Shown here: positions 21,315-29,135 of the stretch, piece after piece | Layout: every line of letters begins with the position of its first letter | Position numbering within the stretch: position 1 is the stretch's first letter | NCBI GenBank assembly: GCA_947175295.1 | Contig: CAMWMK010000033.1 | Location: forward strand, 1 to 33,571 | Source of the DNA: an uncultured Porphyromonadaceae bacterium | GTDB lineage: Bacteria > Bacteroidota > Bacteroidia > Bacteroidales > Muribaculaceae | Length of the DNA stretch: 33,571 bases | Reading direction: 5' to 3' | Position numbers and translations under genes: made by a program | Notes under the pieces: model-generated | Databases searched by the model: none | Seen by the model: only the letters and a program-made list of their open reading frames with translations | What the model was told of the DNA's origin: nothing

Positions 21315-22574
21315 ATGGCAAAGAAATCACAGGGCTCCGGATTGGTATGCGCCATGTGCGGCACTATCGACTCCGAGGCTAATCCAGTAGTGGAGATAAT
21401 GCCCGGGCTGGCGCTCTGCTCAGACTGCGTCGATTATATCGAGACGACGGCCAACGCGGAGCTCGCTCAGCGTAAATCAGGCCGGGCTGACAAGAAGAAA
21501 GGGCGAAACTCCATCCCCAAGCCCAAGGAAATCAAGGAATTCCTCGACCAGTACATCATCGGGCAGGATGAGGCCAAGAAGTATATGGCAGTAGCCGTCT
21601 ACAACCACTACAAGCGCATCCAGCGTCTCGACGAAGGGAAGCAGGACGCTGAAGACGTTGACATCGAAAAGAGCAACGTCATCCTCGTAGGGCCTACCGG
21701 CACGGGCAAGACCCTTCTGGCCAAGACCATAGCCAAACTGCTTGATGTGCCCTTCACCATAGTCGACGCCACCGTGCTGACGGAGGCCGGCTACGTGGGC
21801 GAAGACATCGAGTCGCTGCTCACGCGTCTGCTGCAGGCCTGCGACTACGACGTCAAGAAGGCCGAGCGAGGCATCGTCTTCATCGACGAAATCGACAAGA
21901 TAGCCCGCAAGAGCGACAATCCATCGATCACGCGCGATGTCTCGGGCGAAGGCGTGCAGCAGGGCCTGCTGAAGCTTCTCGAGGGCTCTACGGTGCTCGT
22001 GCCGCCAAACGGCGGCCGCAAGCATCCTGAGCAGAAGATGATTGCGGTGGATACGAAAAACATCCTCTTCGTATGCGGCGGAGCATTCGACGGCATCGAA
22101 CGCAAGATCGCGGCCAGGCTCAACACCCACACCGTGGGCTATGGCCAGAACAGCAGCGACGCCAAGAAGAAGCGCGACAACCTGATGCGCTACGTCATGC
22201 CGCAAGACCTCAAGTCGTTTGGCCTCATCCCGGAGATCATCGGCCGACTGCCGGTGCTCACCGCCCTTGATCCGCTCGACCGCGACGCCCTGCGTCGGAT
22301 CCTCACCGAACCCAAGAACGCCATCACACGCCAGTATAAGAAACTCTTCGAGATGGATGGCGTGGAACTCGAATTCACCGACGAGGCGCTCGACACGATT
22401 GTAGACAAGGCCATCGAATACAAGCTCGGAGCCCGCGGCCTGCGCAGCATTGTGGAGACCGTCATGGTAGACGCCATGTATGAGGTGCCTTCCTCTAAGA
22501 AGAAGAAATTCGAGGTGACGGCGCCCTACGTTCTGGAGAAACTTTCCCAGAATCCTGGGCTCAATCAGGCTTAA
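21315..22574 (+). CDS. clpX: Clp protease ATP-binding subunit ClpX
   Basis: A 419-residue AAA+ unfoldase that recognises tagged substrates and feeds them to ClpP. The N-terminal zinc-binding domain has Cys12, Cys15, Cys35 and Cys38. Walker A is GPTGTGKT (126-133), Walker B VFIDEIDK (~190), and the sensor/arginine region is in the C-terminal subdomain ([10 protein letters not shown]). The ClpP-docking loop region lies around 250-290. The length is normal. ATG at 21315 (MAKKSQGSG) is preferred; the in-frame ATG at 21309 would add two residues. It ends in a strong terminator, closing the tig-clpP-clpX unit. Confidence 0.97.
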   Translation: MAKKSQGSGLVCAMCGTIDSEANPVVEIMPGLALCSDCVDYIETTANAELAQRKSGRADKKKGRNSIPKPKEIKEFLDQYIIGQDEAKKYMAVAVYNHYKRIQRLDEGKQDAEDVDIEKSNVILVGPTGTGKTLLAKTIAKLLDVPFTIVDATVLTEAGYVGEDIESLLTRLLQACDYDVKKAERGIVFIDEIDKIARKSDNPSITRDVSGEGVQQGLLKLLEGSTVLVPPNGGRKHPEQKMIAVDTKNILFVCGGAFDGIERKIAARLNTHTVGYGQNSSDAKKKRDNLMRYVMPQDLKSFGLIPEIIGRLPVLTALDPLDRDALRRILTEPKNAITRQYKKLFEMDGVELEFTDEALDTIVDKAIEYKLGARGLRSIVETVMVDAMYEVPSSKKKKFEVTAPYVLEKLSQNPGLNQA

Positions 22575-22605
22575 ACACAATTTTCACGCGAATAATACGT
22601 TAAAG

Positions 22606-22637
22606 AAGGAGGAAGCTGCGTTAGCTTCCTCCTTTTT
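22606..22637 (+). terminator. rho-independent terminator after clpX
   Basis: AAGGAGGAAGCT (22606-22617) pairs with AGCTTCCTCCTT (22623-22634) around a five-base loop and runs into a T-tract to 22637. The next gene starts only 24 nt later, so its promoter must overlap this hairpin or it depends on read-through. Confidence 0.9.
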
Positions 22638-22660
22638 GCGATATTATACAGACAACGACA

Positions 22661-24388
22661 ATGAACAGAAAGCACATAGCTGCAATAGCCGTAGCTGCCG
22701 CCTCGGTATTCTCCGCAATGGCGAAGGATGAGGTGGTGATGACCGTAGACGGAGTCGACGTCCCTCGCTCCGAGTTCGAGTACCTCTACCACAAGAACCA
22801 GCAACAACAGGTAGATCCCCAGACCATCGGCGATTACGCCGAGATGTTTAAGATCTACAAACTCAAGGTGGCCGACGCGCTCTCAAACCGACTCGACACC
22901 GCCGCTGCGTTCCGCCGCGAGATGGATCAGTACCGCGCTGATCTCGCCACTCCCTACATGACTGATTCAGTCTATCTCAACTCCCTCGTGAAGGAAGCCT
23001 ACGACCTATCCCGCCAGGAGGCTGAAGCATTCCATATCATGCTCGCCAAGGGAAATTCACCGGAAGAAGCCGAAGCATCGCGCCATAAGGCCGACTCGCT
23101 CCATGCGGAGCTCCTCAAGGGAGTCGACTTCGGAAAGCTCGCGGCTCAATATTCCGTAGACCGCGCCAGCAGCACGGCCGGAGGCAGAATGGGCTACATA
23201 GTGGCCGGCCGCTTTCCCTATGGATTTGAGAAGGCCGCCTTCACCCTTGCACCTGGAGAAATCTCCGAGGTAGTGGAGTCGCCGCAGGGATGGCACATAC
23301 TCAAGGGGGGCAACAAGCGCCCGGCACGCGGCACAGTGCTCGTAGAGCATATAATGAAGATGGTGCCGGCTACGGCCACAGCCGACCAGCAGGCAGCAGC
23401 CAAGGCAAGCATTGACAGCATCTACAACGTCGTAGTAGCCAACCCCGCAGTCTTCGAAGACCTCGCCCGCGAACTCTCAGACGACAAGGGTTCTGGCCGC
23501 CAGGGTGGAAAACTCAACTGGTTTGGCGCAGGAATGATGGTGGAGCCGTTTGACTCGGCATCATTCGCACTTCAGGTAGACGAGATCTCGCGCCCGGTGC
23601 GCAGCCAGTTCGGCTGGCACGTGATCCGCAAGCTCGACGCCAAGGGTCCCGCCTCCCTTGAGGAGATGAAGCCCGGTATGCTCAAGCGCTTCGCCAATCC
23701 TCAGGAGGAACGCTATGCGCTCGTGGAGAAAAACACCATCGACCGCCTGCGCAAGAAGCATAAGAAGGCCATCGCCAATCAGCAGATGGACGACGAGGCC
23801 GTGAAGCAGCTCGAATACGACTGGCTCTACGCCAACGAACCCGACTACCGCAATCTCCTCAATGAATACCGCGAGGGTTCGCTCCTCTACGAGGCAAGCC
23901 TCCGCGAGGTATGGGACAAGGCAGCCAAAGACGAGCAGGGACTTTCCGACTATTTCAACGCACACCGCGACGACTACAAATGGACCAAGCCCCACGTGAA
24001 AGGAATCCTGGTGCAGGCCACCAACGACTCCGTGGCCGACCTCGTGCGCGCCGAACTCCTCAAGATGTCGGACGATGCAGGACTCAAGGCGGCCCGCAAG
24101 CAGTTCGCAGGCAAGGCCTCGATCGAACGCATCCTGCTTGAGGAAGGACAGAACGCGATGGTAGACAACGTAATGTTTGGAGGAGCCCCCGTCAAGCCCA
24201 ACAACAAGAAATATACCGTCTACTTCGTATTTGATCCGAAGGTGCTCAACGCTCCTGAAACGATGAGCGACGTCCGGAGCCTCGTGACGGGCGACTATCA
24301 GAACCAGCTCGAACGCGACTGGGTGGAACGCCTGAAATCGAAATATCCCGTTAAGGTCAACGAGAAGGTACTTAAGAAAATCAAGTAA
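22661..24388 (+). CDS. peptidylprolyl isomerase with two parvulin domains (SurA/PpiD-like)
   Basis: A 575-residue periplasmic folding chaperone. The signal peptide is ~1-21 (cleavage after SAMA). An N-terminal SurA-like helical region (~25-115) precedes two parvulin domains: ~120-218 (ends QGWHILKGG) and ~228-325 (VEHIMKM to FGWHVIRKL). A long C-terminal helical region (~345-575, with YLYANEPDYRN-like and PHVKGILVQ segments) is probably a third, degenerate foldase domain. There is no membrane anchor beyond the signal peptide. It heads a run of three related genes leading to an OstA-like protein, which points to outer-membrane protein and LPS-transport assembly. A terminator separates it from the next gene, so it is transcribed alone. 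Confidence 0.88.
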   Translation: MNRKHIAAIAVAAASVFSAMAKDEVVMTVDGVDVPRSEFEYLYHKNQQQQVDPQTIGDYAEMFKIYKLKVADALSNRLDTAAAFRREMDQYRADLATPYMTDSVYLNSLVKEAYDLSRQEAEAFHIMLAKGNSPEEAEASRHKADSLHAELLKGVDFGKLAAQYSVDRASSTAGGRMGYIVAGRFPYGFEKAAFTLAPGEISEVVESPQGWHILKGGNKRPARGTVLVEHIMKMVPATATADQQAAAKASIDSIYNVVVANPAVFEDLARELSDDKGSGRQGGKLNWFGAGMMVEPFDSASFALQVDEISRPVRSQFGWHVIRKLDAKGPASLEEMKPGMLKRFANPQEERYALVEKNTIDRLRKKHKKAIANQQMDDEAVKQLEYDWLYANEPDYRNLLNEYREGSLLYEASLREVWDKAAKDEQGLSDYFNAHRDDYKWTKPHVKGILVQATNDSVADLVRAELLKMSDDAGLKAARKQFAGKASIERILLEEGQNAMVDNVMFGGAPVKPNNKKYTVYFVFDPKVLNAPETMSDVRSLVTGDYQNQLERDWVERLKSKYPVKVNEKVLKKIK

Positions 24389-24410
24389 GGCCCGCTGCCC
24401 CATAATCCAC

Positions 24411-24445
24411 AAAGCCCTTGGAAAGGAAGTGTTTCCAAGGGCTTT
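24411..24445 (+). terminator. perfect hairpin terminator
   Basis: A 14-bp perfect stem, AAAGCCCTTGGAAA (24411-24424) with TTTCCAAGGGCTTT (24432-24445), loop of seven. Only a short T-run closes the stem. It follows the first PPIase gene by 22 nt. Confidence 0.85.
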
Positions 24446-24500
24446 AAATATAGATGCACGTCTCCTACCACTCCACAATCCCACAACTCCACAACTAAAA

Positions 24501-24532
24501 TTTGCAAGTATCCGATTTTTTTTGTAATTTTG
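24501..24532 (+). promoter_or_regulatory. promoter of the lipoprotein-surA-ostA run
   Basis: TTTG (24501-24504), a 20-nt spacer and TAATTTTG (24525-24532) match the Bacteroidota consensus very well. The ATG at 24541 lies only eight bases after the -7 box, so the message is nearly leaderless. Confidence 0.75.
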
Positions 24533-24540
24533 CTCATTAG

Positions 24541-25410
24541 ATGAAAAAGACCGCGTTAATACTGCTGGGAGTCATCTCCGCGATGCCCGGATGCGGCCGC
24601 CATAAGGCGGATTCCGCTCCGTCGGACACTGAATTCGTGGCGCAATACCGCGACTCCGTGCTCCGGCTATCCGACATCGTCAGCCGCCTTCCCGCAGGCA
24701 TCAGCGCGGCCGACAGCACGGCCCTCATCCGGAAGATGGCCGACCAGTGGATAGAGGGATTCCTCATCGAAGACCTCGCCGCAGGCCAGATCGACGACCT
24801 CGACCGGATAGATGCTCTGACTGCCGACTACCGCCGGAGCCTCATCGCCGACTCCTACCGCCGCAAGATGCGACGCACGGGAGTGCAGCCGGTAGACATG
24901 GCCGGAGTGAAGGCCTACTATAAGGCCCATGCCGCCGAGCTCCGGCTCGAGCGCCCTATCGTAAAAGGACTTTTCATCCGTATTCCGGCCGATTCGCGCA
25001 ATCTTGACGATATACGCCAATGGATGCGACTCGCCGACACGGACTCCTACGACGCGCTCGAGAACACCGGACGCCGCGAAGCCACGGCATTCCGCTACTT
25101 CGCCGACCGATGGGTGGATTTCGACGCGGTGGCGAGCGAGATTCCTGCAAAGCTCGGCGACGCCGACACGTTTGTGGAGAACATTGTCGACTACGAGACG
25201 GAACTCAACGGCATGGTCTATATCCTGCATCTGACCGACTTCATGCGAAGCGGAACGATGATGCCCGAAGACTACGCCGCGCCAATCATCGAAGACCGCA
25301 TGAAAGCGCTACATCTGGCCGACTACGAGGCCGGACTCATAAAGGCACTCCGCGCCTCGGCAGCGGAAAAAAACATTCTTAAAGAAGGCAACTACATCAA
25401 ACAGAGATGA
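24541..25410 (+). CDS. lipoprotein, PPIase/SurA-like foldase
   Basis: A 289-residue lipoprotein: the signal peptide ends in the lipobox ISAMPGC with Cys18. The mature part is helical at the N-terminus (~30-120), like the substrate-binding region of SurA/PrsA, and then has a divergent parvulin-sized domain (~125-260; VKAYYKAHAAELRLERPIVKG is the usual transition from helix to parvulin). The catalytic parvulin signature is weak, so it may be a chaperone only. Its stop overlaps the start of the next SurA-like gene by 4 nt (ATGA), so the two are translated together. Likely anchored in a periplasm-facing membrane leaflet and working with its neighbours in outer-membrane protein folding. Confidence 0.8.
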   Translation: MKKTALILLGVISAMPGCGRHKADSAPSDTEFVAQYRDSVLRLSDIVSRLPAGISAADSTALIRKMADQWIEGFLIEDLAAGQIDDLDRIDALTADYRRSLIADSYRRKMRRTGVQPVDMAGVKAYYKAHAAELRLERPIVKGLFIRIPADSRNLDDIRQWMRLADTDSYDALENTGRREATAFRYFADRWVDFDAVASEIPAKLGDADTFVENIVDYETELNGMVYILHLTDFMRSGTMMPEDYAAPIIEDRMKALHLADYEAGLIKALRASAAEKNILKEGNYIKQR

Positions 25411-26819
25411 AAAAGAAAACTACTATCAGCATATCCCTGGCTGCGGCCGCTCTCCTCTCAATCGGCCCGGCAATGGCAGACACCCTCACCGGACCGAAGA
25501 AAAACGTGATAGACGAAGTGGCCTGGATCGTGGGCGACAACGCCATCTACAAGTCGGAGATCGAAGAGGCCTACTCAGAGATGCGCAGCATGGGCGCAAG
25601 TCCGGGAGGCGACCCCTACTGCGTGATCCCGGAGCAGCTTGCCGTAGAGAAACTCTATCTCCATCAGGGCAAGCTCGACACCATCGAGGCTCCCGTAAGC
25701 CAGCTCGCTTCGCGGGTAGACATGCAGATGAACTATTTCGTGAAGGGTCTCGGCAGCCGCGAGAAGGTGGAGGAATACTTCCGCAAGCCCTGGAACGCCC
25801 TGCGCGAGGACGTGCTCGAGAAGATGAAGGCCAACTACATCAAGGAGCAGGTGCAGGATAATCTGACGAAAAACGTAAAGGCCACCCCCAACGACGTGAA
25901 GAAATACTTCGCTAAGCTGCCCGCCGACAGCATTCCCTACGTGCCGATGCAGGTGGAGGTGCAGATCATGCAGCTCAACCCCGTCATCCCGAAGCAGGAA
26001 GTGGAAGACGTCAAGGCCCGCCTGCGCGACTTCACCGACCGAATCAACAAGGGAGAGTCTGACTTCTCAACCCTCGCCATCTTCTATAGCGAAGACACCG
26101 AGAGCGCGAAGCGAGGCGGTGAGCTCGGATTCGCCAACCGCTCAGACTATGTCCCCGAGTTCGCCAACGTGGCCTTCAACCTCAACGACCCCAAGAAGGT
26201 GAGCCGTATCGTAGAGACGGAATACGGCTACCATATCATCCAGTTCATTGAGCGGCGCGGCGACCAGGTCAACGTGCGCCATATCCTCCTGAGGCCAAAG
26301 GTGAGCGAGAAAGACCTCCGCGACGCCACGATGCGTCTCGACTCCATTCGCAAGGAGATCGCTGCAGGCAAGTTCACTTTCGACGAGAGCGTGCGCTATA
26401 TCTCACAAGACAAGGATTCGCGCAACAACAAGGGCATGATGGTCAATTCCAACCCTGAGAGCGAACGCTTCGGCACCACCCGCTTCGAGATGCAGGATCT
26501 TCCGCCTGAGATAGCACGCCGCATCGAAGGTATGCAGCCCGGTGACATGAGCGAGCCCTTCATAATGAAAGACCAGCGCCGCAACCAGGATGTAGCCGTT
26601 ATCGTGCGCCTCAACGCACGGGTGCCCGGACATTCGGCCAACCTCGCCGAAGACTATACGATGCTCAAACGCATGTATGAGGCCTACACCAAAGAGCGGA
26701 TCATAAAGGACTGGGTGGAGAATAAGATCAAGGACACATACGTGCACATCTCCGATGGCTGGAACAACTGCGATTTCCGCTACGACGGCTGGGAGAAGGA
26801 GAAGGCCTCTAACCCTTAA
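25407..26819 (+). CDS. surA: SurA-like periplasmic chaperone/PPIase
   Basis: A 470-residue protein with a signal peptide (~1-25, cleavage after PAMA). The N-terminal SurA-type region (~30-170) begins VIDEVAWIVGDNAIYKSEI, the usual family opening. Two parvulin domains follow: ~180-285 (VQIMQLNPVIP to GYHIIQFIE) and ~290-400 (VNVRHILLRPKVS onward). SurA escorts unfolded outer-membrane proteins across the periplasm to the BAM complex. It starts by a 4-nt overlap with the lipoprotein gene. Its stop codon lies inside a TAACCCT simple repeat that links it to the OstA-like gene. Orthology to E. coli SurA is by domain layout and context; with three paralogues in a row the symbol is tentative. Confidence 0.88.
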   Translation: MKKKTTISISLAAAALLSIGPAMADTLTGPKKNVIDEVAWIVGDNAIYKSEIEEAYSEMRSMGASPGGDPYCVIPEQLAVEKLYLHQGKLDTIEAPVSQLASRVDMQMNYFVKGLGSREKVEEYFRKPWNALREDVLEKMKANYIKEQVQDNLTKNVKATPNDVKKYFAKLPADSIPYVPMQVEVQIMQLNPVIPKQEVEDVKARLRDFTDRINKGESDFSTLAIFYSEDTESAKRGGELGFANRSDYVPEFANVAFNLNDPKKVSRIVETEYGYHIIQFIERRGDQVNVRHILLRPKVSEKDLRDATMRLDSIRKEIAAGKFTFDESVRYISQDKDSRNNKGMMVNSNPESERFGTTRFEMQDLPPEIARRIEGMQPGDMSEPFIMKDQRRNQDVAVIVRLNARVPGHSANLAEDYTMLKRMYEAYTKERIIKDWVENKIKDTYVHISDGWNNCDFRYDGWEKEKASNP

Positions 26820-26837
26820 CCCTTAACCTCTAACCCT
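26810..26837. repeat. TAACCCT repeat at the surA-ostA junction
   Basis: Four 7-bp units (TAACCCT, TAACCCT, TAACCTC, TAACCCT) run through the end of surA, including its TAA stop at 26817-26819, and stop 4 nt before the OstA-like ATG. It resembles telomere repeats by coincidence. It is one of several simple-sequence linkers at gene junctions in this window. Confidence 0.85.
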
Positions 26838-26841
26838 TATA

Positions 26842-29079
26842 ATGACCCGCTATCAGAAGGGACTCCTATGGATTATGGCTGCGGTGTCGCTGATCTTCAT
26901 CGGCGACATCGCTTTCAGCGCTTATGCCCAGCAGGCAAACAGAAACGCGGCCAGAAAAAAGACGGAGGAGACCTATACACGCCCGGCTCCTACCAAGCCC
27001 ATACGCCCCGTAATCCCCGACCAGAACCGATATCAGAGCGATAAGGTATTCCTCGAATACGCCGACAGCCTCTACAAGATACAGCCACAGTGGAACGACA
27101 CTACGGAGAAACAGATCGTGTCGGGCAATGTGAAGTTTCGTCAGGGGTCGCTGTGGATGTTCTGCGATTCAGCCTATTACTATCCCGAGATAAATTCGCT
27201 CGACGCATTCGGCCATATCCGCATGGAGCAGGGCGACACTCTCTTCGTCTGGGCCGACCAGCTATATTACAACGGCGACGCGCGCCTGGCTAAGCTGACC
27301 AATGGACCCTCGGAGCGCAAGGTGCGCCTTAAGGACCCTTCGGGAGAACTGCTCACCGATACGCTCGACTATGACGTAGACCAGGAGATAGGCTACTATG
27401 GATGCGGCGGCGAACTGAAGGACGACGTCAACACGCTGACCTCGATTTTCGGACAATACAACAGCCGCACGAAAGACGCTGATTTCTTCTACGACGTGGA
27501 ACTCATCAACCATAAGGACGGATTCTCCCTGCTAAGCGATACGCTTTACTACAATACGGCCACCCATATGGCCAGAATCGACTCCCCGACCGATATATAT
27601 GGACCCAACGACACCATCTACACGAGCCGGGGATGGTATGACACCCAACTCGGCAACCTCGAGATGGACCGCCGCTCGACACTCATACATAAGGATTCGC
27701 TCGGCCGGGCCACCGTGCTTGAGGGAGACTCGATAGTCTACGACAACACCACCCGCGTGAGCCGGGCATACCAGTATCGCGACATCAGCAAACTCTCGAT
27801 GCCGACCGTAATCACAGATACGGCCAACAAACTGATACTCATTGCTGCCTACGGTATGTACAACGACTCCACGAAGGAGGCATTCGCCACCGGCTATCCG
27901 CTCCTGAAGGAATATTCACGCCCTGACACGCTCTTCCTGCGCGCCGACACCATCTTTACCTATATACGCCAGGACACTATACGGGTGCCGAAGTTCTACC
28001 CGGAGAAGTTTGTGGCGGAACCTTTCACCGTGAGCGACTTCGAGTATCTCGAATGGCCCGCTTTTGAGGAGGAGGGATACCTCGATCCTATTTCCAAAGA
28101 CGAGATGGCTGAACTGCTCACCGCCATGCTGGCAATCATCAAGGAAGTGCATACGCCGGCTATGCCTGAACCTGTCGTCAGCCAGGAAGGGCCGGAGGGT
28201 CCAGACAGTTTGAATCGTTTGGATAGTTTAGATGGCTTAGATGGATTAAATAGTTTAGATAGTTTAAATAGTTTAAATGATTTAGATAGTTTAAACGGTC
28301 TTAATAATTTAGATAGTATCGCCGGTTTAGACAGTCTTAGCAGCTTAGACAGCATACCTACTATTCCTGTGAAGATGAAGAATGCCGGGATGTCCCAAGA
28401 CGCGGACAATACAGACTCTCCCAAAGAACCAGAGATGCTCATCAAGGAGATACGTGACTATCATGTGGCGAAGGCATATCCCCGCGCACGCTTTTTCAAT
28501 ACCGAGATACAGGGTGTGGCAGATACGCTTGAGATATATGAGAACGATTCACTGATGTTCATGAAGCGTAAACCCGTGGTGTGGAACGAAAACCGACAGG
28601 TTTCCGGAGAGGAGATAATACTACATTTCAACGACACTACCGTCGACCACGCGTTGCTCCCGAAGTCGGGCTTCATGGCAGAGCATGTAGATGAGGATTT
28701 CTACAATCAGCTCGCGGGGAAGAAGATGGAGGCCTGGTTTGAAGACAGCTATCTGAAGCGGCTTTTCGTCGACGGCAACGTGCAGGTGATCATGCTTCCG
28801 CAGGAGAATGACTCCTCCTACAACAAACTGGTGGATGCCGAGAGCAGCTACATGGATGTGGAGCTTCTAAATAAGCAGATCGACCGGATAAAGATGTGGC
28901 CGGAAGTGACAGGCAACGCCACTCCCCTCTTCCTCGTAAAGAAGGCTCAGAAGTATCTTCCCGGCTTCCGTTGGCTCGACGCTATACGCCCGAAGCGCAT
29001 CGAAATCGATGGAGTGCTGCGTTGGGACGACGAACTCGGTGAAGTCCCGGAAGCCCTCGAACAGTATTTCGCCGACTAA
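26842..29079 (+). CDS. OstA-like (LptA/LptD N-terminal-like) protein
   Basis: A 745-residue protein with a signal sequence or N-terminal anchor (LLWIMAAVSLIFIGDIAFSAYA, ~8-29). Residues ~50-330 are beta-rich OstA-type repeats (VSGNVKFRQGSLWMFCDSAYYY, DALGHI-like, VWADQLYYNG), the LptA/OstA beta-jellyroll found in LPS-transport proteins. A second OstA-like stretch lies at ~570-660 (ADTLEIYENDSLMF, VDGNVQVIM). Between them, residues ~455-505 are a low-complexity Leu/Asp/Ser/Asn repeat encoded by a 9-bp minisatellite. There is no C-terminal barrel of the LptD type, so it is probably a periplasmic LPS-bridge component. Its place after three SurA/PPIase genes supports an outer-membrane assembly role. 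The mutL start lies 56 nt downstream. Confidence 0.85.
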   Translation: MTRYQKGLLWIMAAVSLIFIGDIAFSAYAQQANRNAARKKTEETYTRPAPTKPIRPVIPDQNRYQSDKVFLEYADSLYKIQPQWNDTTEKQIVSGNVKFRQGSLWMFCDSAYYYPEINSLDAFGHIRMEQGDTLFVWADQLYYNGDARLAKLTNGPSERKVRLKDPSGELLTDTLDYDVDQEIGYYGCGGELKDDVNTLTSIFGQYNSRTKDADFFYDVELINHKDGFSLLSDTLYYNTATHMARIDSPTDIYGPNDTIYTSRGWYDTQLGNLEMDRRSTLIHKDSLGRATVLEGDSIVYDNTTRVSRAYQYRDISKLSMPTVITDTANKLILIAAYGMYNDSTKEAFATGYPLLKEYSRPDTLFLRADTIFTYIRQDTIRVPKFYPEKFVAEPFTVSDFEYLEWPAFEEEGYLDPISKDEMAELLTAMLAIIKEVHTPAMPEPVVSQEGPEGPDSLNRLDSLDGLDGLNSLDSLNSLNDLDSLNGLNNLDSIAGLDSLSSLDSIPTIPVKMKNAGMSQDADNTDSPKEPEMLIKEIRDYHVAKAYPRARFFNTEIQGVADTLEIYENDSLMFMKRKPVVWNENRQVSGEEIILHFNDTTVDHALLPKSGFMAEHVDEDFYNQLAGKKMEAWFEDSYLKRLFVDGNVQVIMLPQENDSSYNKLVDAESSYMDVELLNKQIDRIKMWPEVTGNATPLFLVKKAQKYLPGFRWLDAIRPKRIEIDGVLRWDDELGEVPEALEQYFAD
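28204..28356. repeat. 9-bp minisatellite inside the OstA-like gene
   Basis: Seventeen in-frame 9-bp units coding (D/N/A/S)-(S/G/D/N/R)-(L/I) tripeptides, mostly DSL, NSL, DGL and NGL. The central units are variants of GATAGTTTA with the Leu codon TTA, in sharp contrast with the CTC/CTG-rich flanks. This indicates local expansion by slippage, in multiples of three so the frame is kept. Confidence 0.9.
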
Positions 29080-29092
29080 GCCCAATAAAACC

Positions 29093-29131
29093 AATCATCA
29101 ATAATTAATCATTCATAATCAATCATTAATC
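29093..29131. repeat. 14-nt periodic linker before mutL
   Basis: AATCAT recurs at 29093, 29107 and 29121, giving three 14-nt units of AT-rich simple sequence that end just before the GTG start of mutL at 29136. No promoter box or terminator is visible in the ostA-mutL spacer. Confidence 0.75.
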
Positions 29132-29135
29132 AGAG

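Noticed and set aside
21477..22580. A 367-codon minus-strand frame
   Set aside because: Antisense to clpX throughout; the composition follows ClpX codon usage and no domain is recognisable.
26810..26837. Telomere-like repeat as a replicon end
   Set aside because: Only four short units, inside an operon with genes continuing on both sides.
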